Assembly: GCA_027306845.1 (NCBI GenBank)
Contig: DAHUYY010000072.1
Location: forward strand, 1-8,461
Length of the DNA: 8,461 bases
From: Vulcanimicrobiota bacterium
GTDB lineage: Bacteria > Vulcanimicrobiota > Vulcanimicrobiia > Vulcanimicrobiales > Vulcanimicrobiaceae
Direction: 5' to 3'
Below are positions 1 through 5,124 of the stretch, one piece after another. The position numbers were made by a program, and so were the translations under genes. Below the pieces are notes generated by a model, which saw only the letters and a list, made by a program, of their open reading frames with translations, was not told the origin of the DNA and ran no database searches. Within the stretch, counting starts at the first letter, position 1. Each line of letters opens with the position of its first letter.

Positions 1-149
1 AGCCCCGCCGGCTCGCCGTCGACGATGGCCAGCAGCGCTCGCTCCCGCAGCGCCAAGGCGGCGAGCGTCGGCGTAAACGCTGCAGAGCCGAGCAGCCGTT
101 CGGCCTCGTGCGGCGTAGCGATGCGAAATTCGACCGTCGGCTCGTTCAT
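1..149 (-). CDS. N-terminal fragment of an unidentified protein, possibly a GNAT acetyltransferase
   Basis: Only the first 49 codons are in the window; the gene runs off the left edge. The ATG at 149-147 overlaps the TGA of rdgB as ATGA, the usual arrangement for translational coupling, and no clear Shine-Dalgarno sequence precedes it. The peptide opens MNEPTVEFRIATPHEAERLL, then has an Ala/Leu-rich helical part and ends LLAIVDGEPAG. An N-terminal 'FRIATPHEAE' strand-helix followed by a hydrophobic strand and a 'DGEPAG' turn resembles the first strands of GNAT N-acetyltransferases. The acetyl-CoA binding motif would lie beyond the edge, so the family is inferred from shape only. That this is a real gene is fairly secure from the overlap and codon pattern; its function is not. 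Confidence 0.5.
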   Translation of the reverse strand, partial: MNEPTVEFRIATPHEAERLLGSAAFTPTLAALALRERALLAIVDGEPAG

Positions 150-742
150 CGGTGCATCGTCGCGACCAGCGCTTGCAGGGCGCGCGCGCGATGGCTCGTG
201 CGCGCTTTCTCGGCCGCACTCATCTCGGCGTAGGTTCTGCTCTCTCCCTCGGGCAGAAAGAGCGGATCGTAGCCGAATCCGCCCTCGCCGCGTTCGCCGC
301 GCGCGATGCGTCCCCGCGTTTCACCGAGCCCGCGATAACGCTTCCCCGCGTCGTCGATCCCGACGAGCGCGCAGTGAAAGGTTGCCGTTCTCGAGGCGTC
401 GGGCACCTCCGCGAGTTCGGCGAGTATCAACGCGCGCCGTTGCGGCCATGAGAGCTCGCGACCTCCGTAACGCGCCGAACGGATTCCAGGCGCACCCGCA
501 AGCGCATCGATCCCCAAGCCGCTATCGTCGGCAAAGAGCATCGCTGCGATTCCCCGGCGACGAAGTTCCTCGTGGAGCGCCTCGGCTTTCAGAGCCGCAT
601 TTCCGAGATAATCGGCTGCGTTCTCCGCGACCTCGGGATACGCGATCGCCGGCCCGAGTTCGAAGCCGTGGGCGGCGAGGAGCGCCGCGAACTCCGCGCG
701 CTTCCCGGCGTTCGTACTCGCGAGAAAGATTTTCTCGCTCAC
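146..742 (-). CDS. rdgB: RdgB/HAM1 non-canonical purine NTP pyrophosphatase (XTP/dITP diphosphatase)
   Basis: This cytosolic nucleotide-pool sanitiser hydrolyses dITP, XTP and ITP to the monophosphate and pyrophosphate, keeping deaminated purines out of DNA and RNA. The 198-residue length is normal for the family. Visible signatures are STNAGK at residues 9-14 (the S/T-x-N-x-x-K nucleotide-binding motif), a NAALKA segment at 48-53, ADDSGL at 71-76 (the metal-binding and catalytic acidic pair), PGIRSARY at 85-92, GFGYDP at 155-160 and SHRARAL at 183-189. The start is a GTG at 742-740 that overlaps the lepA TGA as GTGA, and the stop overlaps the next gene as ATGA. No obvious Shine-Dalgarno sequence is present, so translation probably depends on ribosomes finishing lepA. 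No key residue is missing, and the identification is firm. Confidence 0.95.
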   Translation of the reverse strand: MSEKIFLASTNAGKRAEFAALLAAHGFELGPAIAYPEVAENAADYLGNAALKAEALHEELRRRGIAAMLFADDSGLGIDALAGAPGIRSARYGGRELSWPQRRALILAELAEVPDASRTATFHCALVGIDDAGKRYRGLGETRGRIARGERGEGGFGYDPLFLPEGESRTYAEMSAAEKARTSHRARALQALVATMHR

Positions 743-1149
743 GATTCGAGTTGGAGTACCGCCATGAATGCCTCCTGCGGCAATTCCACTCGTCCGACGC
801 GACGCATCCGCTCTTTACCGGCCTTCTGCTTCTCCAACAATTTGCGTTTCCGGCTGATATCGCCGCCGTAGCATTTTGCAAGAACGTTTTTGCGCATCGC
901 ACTCACCGTTTCGCGAGCGACGATTTTTCCGCCGATAGCAGCCTGAATCGGCACTTCGAACATTTGGCGCGGAATGAGCTCTTTGAGTTTTTCTGCCAAG
1001 AGGCGGCCGCGATTCGATGCTTTATCGCGCGCGACGATAAAGGAGAGCGCGTCGACGGCCTCGCCGTTGAGAAGTATCTCCAATTTGACGAGGTCACCCT
1101 GGCGGTAGCCGATCGGTTCGTAATCGAGCGATGCGTAGCCCTTGGTACG
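739..1149 (-). pseudogene. lepA: C-terminal domain segment of LepA/EF4, downstream of the in-frame TAG
   Basis: These are 136 codons plus a TGA stop, in exactly the same frame as the lepA segment that ends at 1150. They begin RTKGYASLDYEP and contain GEAVDALSFIVARDKA, IPRQMFEVPIQAAIGGKI, LAKCYGGDISRKRKLLEKQK and a terminal PQEAFMAVL. These are the hallmarks of the LepA-specific C-terminal domain, which reaches toward the peptidyl transferase centre and the tRNA acceptor stem. Joined to the upstream part they give about 609 residues, the usual length for EF4. The reading frame is intact and highly conserved, with no sign of decay. It would be translated only by readthrough of the TAG or by re-initiation, for example at the TTG at 1083-1081, which has only a weak AGGG-like sequence about 10-14 nt upstream. 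If the TAG is a sequencing or assembly error, this is simply the end of a normal lepA. Confidence 0.85.
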
Positions 1150-1152
1150 CTA
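1150..1152 (-). other. In-frame amber codon interrupting lepA
   Basis: The coding-strand context is TTG AAA TAG CGT ACC AAG. From what I recall of the family, this position is commonly serine (LKS-x-x-x-GYAS), so TCG to TAG, a single C-to-A change at 1151, would explain it. No indel is involved because both sides share one frame. The base after the stop is C, which in E. coli is generally among the weaker termination contexts. TAG also ends four other genes in this window, so a genome-wide reassignment of TAG does not explain it. Confidence 0.9.
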
Positions 1153-2568
1153 TTTCAACTGATCGAAGAGATCGACGATAACTTCGATTAACGGCATTTC
1201 ATAACTTAAAATGACGCGTCCGTCGTGGAGATACTCCATATTGAGCAAAGCGCCGCGACGCACCTGAATGATCTCCAGGATCGCTCCGACGTAATCGGGC
1301 GGAGAGATGATCGTCGCTTTCACGTATGGCTCTTCGAGTTGAGCGATGAGATTCGCCGGCGGAAGTTTCGAAGGGTTGTCGACCAATTCCACCGTTCCGT
1401 CGGTTCGCGTCACGCGAAAAACCACCGAGGGCGAGGTTGCAATAAGGTCGAGCGTATAGTCGCGCTCGAGGCGCTCTTGCACGATCTCCATATGCAACAG
1501 CCCGAGAAACCCGCAACGAAAACCGAAGCCTAAGGCGATCGAGGTTTCCGGCTCGAATACCAATGCCGCGTCGTTGAGCTTCAGTTTCTCCAACGCATCG
1601 CGGAGCGCGTCGTAGGCGGCGCCTTCGTTGGGATAGAGCCCGCAGAATACCATCGGGACCGCCTTGCGGTAGCCGGGCAGTGCAACGTGGGCGGGATTGT
1701 TCGCCGCGGTAATGGTGTCGCCGACGTCGATGTCGCCGAGCGACTTCACGTTTGCGATGACGTATCCGACGTCGCCGATGCTCAACCGCTTCGTCGGGCG
1801 CATCTGCGGAGCGAAGAGCCCCACTTCGGTGCATTCGTAGACACGTTCGTGCGCCATCGACATGAATTTCGTTCCGCTCTCGATCGCACCGTCTACCACG
1901 CGAACGTAGCTTACTACGCCGCGGTAGGGATCGAATTGCGCGTTAAAGACCAGCCCGCGAACCAGGTCGGTGTGCCCTTGCGGCGCCGGTATGCGCGCGA
2001 CGATCGCCTCGAGAATGTTTTCGATCCCGATACCGTTTTTTGCACTGGCGAGAATACATTCGCTACGCTCGATAACGAGCAGCTCTTCGATCTCGGCCAT
2101 CACGCGCTCCGGGTCCGCCGCCGGCAGATCGATCTTATTGATTACCGGGATGATGGTTAGCTTGTGCTCCAGAGCCAGGTGATAATTCGCCAGCGTCTGG
2201 GCTTCGATGCCCTGCGCCGCATCGATGATCAGCAAGGCACCTTCGCAGGCGGCCAACGAACGGGATACCTCGTACGAGAAATCGACGTGCCCGGGAGTAT
2301 CGATGAGGTTGAGCCGATAGATTTCGCCGTCGAGCGCCGGATAACGCAACGTGACCGGGTGCATGCGAATCGTAATCCCACGTTCGCGCTCGAGATCCAT
2401 CGCATCGAGTTGCTGCTCTTCTAAGACGCGCGACTCGATCGTCTTCGTCATTTCGAGCAAGCGGTCGGAGAGCGTCGTCTTCCCGTGGTCGATGTGCGCG
2501 ATAATACAGAAGTTTCGCGTATTCGCGATCGTCTGCAGCCGATGCGCGTGGTCGGTGGCTTTTTCCAT
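1150..2568 (-). CDS. lepA: LepA/EF4 ribosomal back-translocase GTPase, domains I-V, ending at an in-frame TAG
   Basis: LepA (elongation factor 4) is a translational GTPase that binds ribosomes and influences initiation, subunit biogenesis and translocation under stress. The 472 residues carry every G-domain motif: G1 AHIDHGKT at 24-31, G2 ERERGITI at 60-67, G3 DTPGH at 90-94, G4 NKID at 144-147 and G5 SAK at 175-177. Domains II, III and V follow, including GFGFRCGFLGLLHMEI near 347-362 and RRGALLNMEYL near 438-447. Reading stops at TAG (1152-1150) right after FDQLK, the end of domain V, while the rest of the protein continues in frame to 739. The ATG at 2568 lies 10 nt after the yggT stop and has no good Shine-Dalgarno sequence, suggesting coupling. 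As written, the product would be a GTPase lacking its C-terminal domain. Family identity is certain; whether the stop is biological is not. Confidence 0.95.
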   Translation of the reverse strand: MEKATDHAHRLQTIANTRNFCIIAHIDHGKTTLSDRLLEMTKTIESRVLEEQQLDAMDLERERGITIRMHPVTLRYPALDGEIYRLNLIDTPGHVDFSYEVSRSLAACEGALLIIDAAQGIEAQTLANYHLALEHKLTIIPVINKIDLPAADPERVMAEIEELLVIERSECILASAKNGIGIENILEAIVARIPAPQGHTDLVRGLVFNAQFDPYRGVVSYVRVVDGAIESGTKFMSMAHERVYECTEVGLFAPQMRPTKRLSIGDVGYVIANVKSLGDIDVGDTITAANNPAHVALPGYRKAVPMVFCGLYPNEGAAYDALRDALEKLKLNDAALVFEPETSIALGFGFRCGFLGLLHMEIVQERLERDYTLDLIATSPSVVFRVTRTDGTVELVDNPSKLPPANLIAQLEEPYVKATIISPPDYVGAILEIIQVRRGALLNMEYLHDGRVILSYEMPLIEVIVDLFDQLK

Positions 2569-2578
2569 GCGGGGGCCG

Positions 2579-2860
2579 TTAGAAGGCGCAGGCGTGAAGC
2601 GTTGCCGAGAAGATCACCGGGCGAACGACGAACTGCAAGAGCAAAATGAGGACGATGAACGCGATATCGAAGCCGCCCATCGGCGGGATAATGCGCCGAA
2701 TGGGATTGAGAACCGGCTCGATGACGGCGGCAAGGTAGCGAACCCACGCTCCTTGGAGATCGGGAATCCACGAAATAACCGCGTACACGACCAACACGAT
2801 CATATAAATATTGAGCAACTGGAGCAAGAGCGGGCCGAGCGTGCAGGCGATAGCGTTCAC
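2579..2860 (-). CDS. YggT family integral membrane protein
   Basis: This is a 93-residue membrane protein with two predicted hydrophobic segments (about 8-31 and 65-87) separated by the family signature: SWIPD at 30-34, then PVLNPIRRIIPPMGGFDIA at 49-67. YggT proteins are widespread and often sit near division or cell-envelope genes. Roles in osmotic tolerance and in septum or chloroplast-division processes have been proposed, but the biochemical function is unknown. The start is a GTG at 2860, 12 nt after the TAG of the peptidase gene, preceded by GAAGAGAG as a plausible ribosome binding site that touches that stop codon. The gene is followed 10 nt later by lepA. Length and motif are normal, and the family call is secure. 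Confidence 0.93.
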   Translation of the reverse strand: MNAIACTLGPLLLQLLNIYMIVLVVYAVISWIPDLQGAWVRYLAAVIEPVLNPIRRIIPPMGGFDIAFIVLILLLQFVVRPVIFSATLHACAF

Positions 2861-2872
2861 GCGATCTCTCTT

Positions 2873-3793
2873 CTACGACTTGTCGGCGATGACATTCCGT
2901 GGAATGCCGTCGAGAAAGGGCGTTGGGTCGATCGGCGTTCCATCGTGCATGACTTGGTAGTGCACGTGCGGACCGGTCGCGAATCCGGTCATTCCGACCC
3001 GACCGATCACTTGTCCCTTGAGCACGCGTTCGCCGATGCGAACCTCGGTACTGGAGAGATGCGCGTACCACGTCGCATACCCGTTCTCGTGGTCGATATC
3101 GACCATCAGCCCGTATCCGCCGTTGTACGAGGCGGCCGTAACCACGCCGGCTGCGGCGGCGCGAACCGGTTCGACCCAATCGGCGCCGAGATCGACGCCT
3201 TCATGAAACTCTACGTCGGGGTAGGTGCGGTAGCAAAAGCACCCGACGATCGGCGCCCCCGCCACCGGGTCGATCGAGGGAATGTGAGCGACGATCGCCG
3301 CCTGCGCTAACGCGGTGATATTCCCGAGGTTGAGCACGCGCGTTGCTTGCCGGCGCGTGCGCTGGGAGAGCGATGCGGCTCGCCCGGCAAGAACGGCGAT
3401 CTCCCGTAAGCGCTCGCGCACGAGACTCACCTTCGAAGCGCCGTGCGGCGCCTTTTTCTCGAGGCGTACGGGCTTGACCGCGTGAACGGGCATGCCGATC
3501 GCCGCCTCGATACGCCGGTTCTCGCGCTCGACGCGTTCGAGCGTCACACGGAGTCGGTCGGCCTGTCGATCGATCGAGGTGACCTTACGGCGTTGATGCT
3601 GCGCCACCACCTGCAGGTGGGAGACTTCGTGATGCGCCATGCCGGCGGTGACGAGCGCGAAGGTCGCCGAGCCCATCACCAAAAACGCAAGCAGCGTGCA
3701 CGCGAGGACGATCGCGCGTCGCGAGAGCACGAAACGCCAGATGCGTTCGCCGTTCTGCGGCACGAGCTTGACGTGATATCGATCGAGGAACAT
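2873..3793 (-). CDS. Membrane-anchored M23 (LytM-type) peptidoglycan metallopeptidase with coiled coil
   Basis: The 306 residues comprise a short cytoplasmic N-terminus, one transmembrane segment (about 26-50), a charged helical region likely to form a coiled coil (about 57-97, rich in E, R and Q), a linker, and a C-terminal M23 domain (about 185-295). Zinc ligands are visible as H197 and D201 in HEGVD and H278 in HVH (276-278). H245 in WYAHL and H276 fit the catalytic histidines, so the site looks complete and enzymatically competent. This differs from degenerate EnvC- or NlpD-type activators. Such proteins cleave peptide cross-links in peptidoglycan during growth or division. The ATG at 3793 follows the DUF4446 stop by only 2 nt, implying coupled translation, and the gene ends in TAG. 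The coiled coil plus LytM layout also resembles division or sporulation factors; the exact substrate cannot be read from sequence. Confidence 0.93.
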   Translation of the reverse strand: MFLDRYHVKLVPQNGERIWRFVLSRRAIVLACTLLAFLVMGSATFALVTAGMAHHEVSHLQVVAQHQRRKVTSIDRQADRLRVTLERVERENRRIEAAIGMPVHAVKPVRLEKKAPHGASKVSLVRERLREIAVLAGRAASLSQRTRRQATRVLNLGNITALAQAAIVAHIPSIDPVAGAPIVGCFCYRTYPDVEFHEGVDLGADWVEPVRAAAAGVVTAASYNGGYGLMVDIDHENGYATWYAHLSSTEVRIGERVLKGQVIGRVGMTGFATGPHVHYQVMHDGTPIDPTPFLDGIPRNVIADKS

Positions 3794-3795
3794 CG

Positions 3796-4338
3796 TTATC
3801 CGGCCACCGAGAGTGCATCGCGGGTCGCCGATTCCTTCGCTTGCTCGATGGCGGCGATCTCTTCGTCGGAGGCGTTGCTCTCGCAGCGAAATCCACGCAC
3901 GCTCTTGCCGTAGGTTCGCGTGTCGGTGCGCGAGTAAATGCTGTTTAGCACGACGCCGTCGCCGGCACGATTGAGGAGCGCGAGCGCATAGGAGAGGGTA
4001 GAGCCGGTATCTTCATAAGCGTCGTAGCGTACGAAACCCACTAACGAGAGATCGAGCCGCGCGAGCCCTTCGAGCGTGGTAATTCGCGCCGCGCTTTCAT
4101 CGGCGCGAAGCTCGGCGGCTCTCAGAGCTGCTTCCTGAGCGGCGATCCGCTCCGATGCGCGTCCACCCGGGCCACCGAGCAGATCGTCGTGAATTCCGAC
4201 TAACTTCACCAACGCCGGCACGCTCTTCCCCAATCGCACGAAGGCGAGGATCGCCGCCACCAGCGCGATCGCGCCGAGGAGCACTCCGACCAGAGCGAGC
4301 GCCGCGATCGATTCGGGCGAAAAATTCGAGGACAGCAT
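3796..4338 (-). CDS. DUF4446 family single-pass membrane protein
   Basis: The 180 residues have an N-terminal transmembrane segment (about 10-34), a helical heptad-like region rich in Ala, Glu and Arg (about 60-95), and the conserved DUF4446 block. That block contains LVGFVRYDAYEDTGSTLSYA at 99-118, GDGVVLNSIYSR at 127-138, TYGKSVRGF at 142-150, and a C-terminal SDEEIAAIEQA. The family has no established function. I chose the ATG at 4338 because AAGGAGA sits directly upstream, although the spacing is short. The frame stays open further upstream only because it runs through the SRP RNA gene, and that extension is not protein-like. The gene is 38 nt downstream of the SRP RNA and 2 nt upstream of the peptidase gene, so it probably shares the SRP RNA transcript or a promoter just upstream. 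Confidence 0.88.
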   Translation of the reverse strand: MLSSNFSPESIAALALVGVLLGAIALVAAILAFVRLGKSVPALVKLVGIHDDLLGGPGGRASERIAAQEAALRAAELRADESAARITTLEGLARLDLSLVGFVRYDAYEDTGSTLSYALALLNRAGDGVVLNSIYSRTDTRTYGKSVRGFRCESNASDEEIAAIEQAKESATRDALSVAG

Positions 4339-4340
4339 CT

Positions 4341-4347
4341 TCTCCTT
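4341..4347 (-). promoter_or_regulatory. Ribosome binding site that fixes the DUF4446 start
   Basis: AAGGAGA reads on the minus strand and lies 2 nt before the ATG at 4338. It is the best Shine-Dalgarno match in the minus-strand cluster and supports starting the protein here, not inside the SRP RNA. The 3-nt distance from AGGAG to ATG is shorter than ideal. Confidence 0.6.
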
Positions 4348-4376
4348 ACAATCACCCTTTTCGTGAATACCACGAC

Positions 4377-4479
4377 GGAAGCCGGGTGAACTCGCGGCAC
4401 CCGCGCCGATTCGCGAACCGTTGCTCCCTTCCGGGCCTGGCGGGGTTGACGAGGGCGCGCCGCGCGAGGCCCGGCCCCC
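4377..4479 (-). ncRNA. ffs: Small (4.5S-type) signal recognition particle RNA
   Basis: This is the RNA scaffold of the SRP. It binds Ffh and FtsY to deliver nascent membrane and secreted proteins to the translocon. The domain IV hallmark is at 4440-4418 on the minus strand: CCAGG CCC GGAA GGG AGCA, that is, the symmetric internal loop (CAGG/AGCA), a three-pair stem and the GGAA tetraloop. The three pairs are CCC/GGG where E. coli has UCC/GGA, a compensatory change that preserves pairing. The ends close with GGGGGCCGGG (4479-4470) against CCCGGCTTCC (4386-4377), ten pairs including two G-U. Further inside, CTCGCG pairs with CGCGAG. The length of about 103 nt matches the short bacterial form without an Alu domain. 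Ends are set by the terminal helix and may be off by a few bases. Confidence 0.92.
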
Positions 4480-4498
4480 ATCATGGCCTGCGCATGAT
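4480..4498. repeat. Inverted repeat ATCATG-N7-CATGAT over the SRP RNA promoter
   Basis: Two perfect 6-base arms at 4480-4485 and 4493-4498 flank a 7-base spacer, GCCTGCG. The right arm overlaps the candidate -10 of the SRP RNA and the left arm abuts its first base. The repeat also lies in the 72-nt divergent gap shared with the PEBP gene. It could be an operator for a dimeric regulator or a chance palindrome. Confidence 0.35.
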
Positions 4499-4502
4499 AG
4501 CA
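4494..4502 (-). promoter_or_regulatory. Candidate extended -10 promoter for the SRP RNA and downstream operon
   Basis: The minus strand reads TGCTATCAT, a TG-n extended -10 with five of six bases matching TATAAT. It places a start near 4487, about 8 nt before the first base of the mature SRP RNA helix. TTTACC at 4524-4519 could be a weak -35, but the 19-nt spacer is long. The position fits a strong stable-RNA promoter; this is motif matching only. Confidence 0.5.
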
Positions 4503-4541
4503 CGCGGCCGCCAGCGCCGGTAAAGCGAGAGAAGTCGCAAC

Positions 4542-4546
4542 GGGAG
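4542..4546 (+). promoter_or_regulatory. Ribosome binding site supporting the TTG start of the PEBP gene
   Basis: GGGAG lies 5 nt before the TTG at 4552. No in-frame ATG is available before the signal peptide, and the GTG at 4576 lacks a comparable site, so this element favours the TTG. Confidence 0.5.
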
Positions 4547-4551
4547 CCTTC

Positions 4552-5124
4552 TTGGATCGCGATGAAAGCCGCGGTGTGCGCAGGCTTCAGGCTCTCTTCG
4601 CTCTCCTCGCGGCGGCGACGTTCCTCGTCGGCGGCTCGCCGAGCCCCGATCGCTCGTTTCGGCTGCGCAGTGAGAGTTTTTCAAACGGCGCTCGGGTGCC
4701 TCGCCGCTTTATCTGCCGCGCGCTCGGCGGGCGGAACCGCTCTCCGGAGCTCCATTGGAGCGCTCCGCCGAGAGGAACGAAGAGCTTTGCCCTCATCCTT
4801 CACGACCCCGATGCCCCCGCTCCGGGGGGTTGGTGGCACTGGGGAGTCTATAATATTCCGCCGACGACGCGCAGCATCGGCAGCGGCGGCCGGGTCCCCG
4901 GAAGCCAAGCGATCGGCTCATCGCTACAGCGGCGCTACAACGGCCCTTGCCCGCCGCCCGGTAAGATTCACCACTACCACTTCACCCTCTACGCACTCGA
5001 TAGTGCGCGCCTCGGCGGAAGCGCTCCCCTCACCGCTCGGGAGCTCGCACGCCTCGCCGCCCGCCACGCGATCGCGGAGGCGCGATTGACCGGGCTCTGG
5101 TCGGTGCCGAGGGCGCCCCGCTAA
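4552..5124 (+). CDS. Exported PEBP-family (YbhB/YbcL, Raf-kinase-inhibitor-like) protein
   Basis: The 190-residue protein has an N-terminal signal peptide or anchor (positively charged R7-R11, hydrophobic 12-27 ending VGG), then a complete phosphatidylethanolamine-binding-protein fold. Signature one is DPDAP at 85-89 followed by GGWWHWGVYNIP at 92-103, which includes the pocket histidine H96. Signature two is YNGPCPPPGK at 129-138 running into IHHYHFTLYALD, where bacterial members usually have HRY. The family binds small anionic ligands in a conserved pocket, and most bacterial members have no defined role. The start is TTG at 4552, supported by GGGAG 5 nt upstream; a GTG at 4576 is the alternative and keeps the hydrophobic segment. 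It diverges from the SRP RNA across 72 nt, and its TAA overlaps the stop of the convergent gene at 5121. The family call is strong; the ligand is unknown. Confidence 0.92.
   Translation: MDRDESRGVRRLQALFALLAAATFLVGGSPSPDRSFRLRSESFSNGARVPRRFICRALGGRNRSPELHWSAPPRGTKSFALILHDPDAPAPGGWWHWGVYNIPPTTRSIGSGGRVPGSQAIGSSLQRRYNGPCPPPGKIHHYHFTLYALDSARLGGSAPLTARELARLAARHAIAEARLTGLWSVPRAPR

Noticed and set aside
1150..1152. Pyrrolysine insertion or TAG reassignment in this organism
   Set aside because: Four other genes in the window end in TAG, and LepA has no known pyrrolysine site; nothing in the window encodes pyrrolysine machinery.
25..1191. Long plus-strand open frame of 388 codons
   Set aside because: It is antisense to rdgB and lepA, both firmly identified, and its product is Arg/Ser/Ala-rich without a recognisable domain. 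High GC readily leaves such frames open.
739..2568. A frameshift in lepA
   Set aside because: The coordinates of both halves differ by a multiple of three and the residues on each side of the TAG align directly, so it is a substitution, not an indel.
2351..3310. Long plus-strand open frame of 319 codons
   Set aside because: It is antisense to lepA, yggT and the M23 peptidase and is rich in Arg, Asp and His, typical of a reverse-strand shadow of conserved genes.
4361..4375. Hairpin TCGTG-GTATT-CACGA as a terminator of the SRP RNA
   Set aside because: On the minus strand it is followed by AAAAGGG, not a U-tract, and the five-pair stem is weak.
4339..4503. 55-residue N-terminal extension of the DUF4446 protein
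   Set aside because: This stretch is the SRP RNA gene and its flank. The ATG at 4338 has its own ribosome binding site and starts right before the membrane segment.
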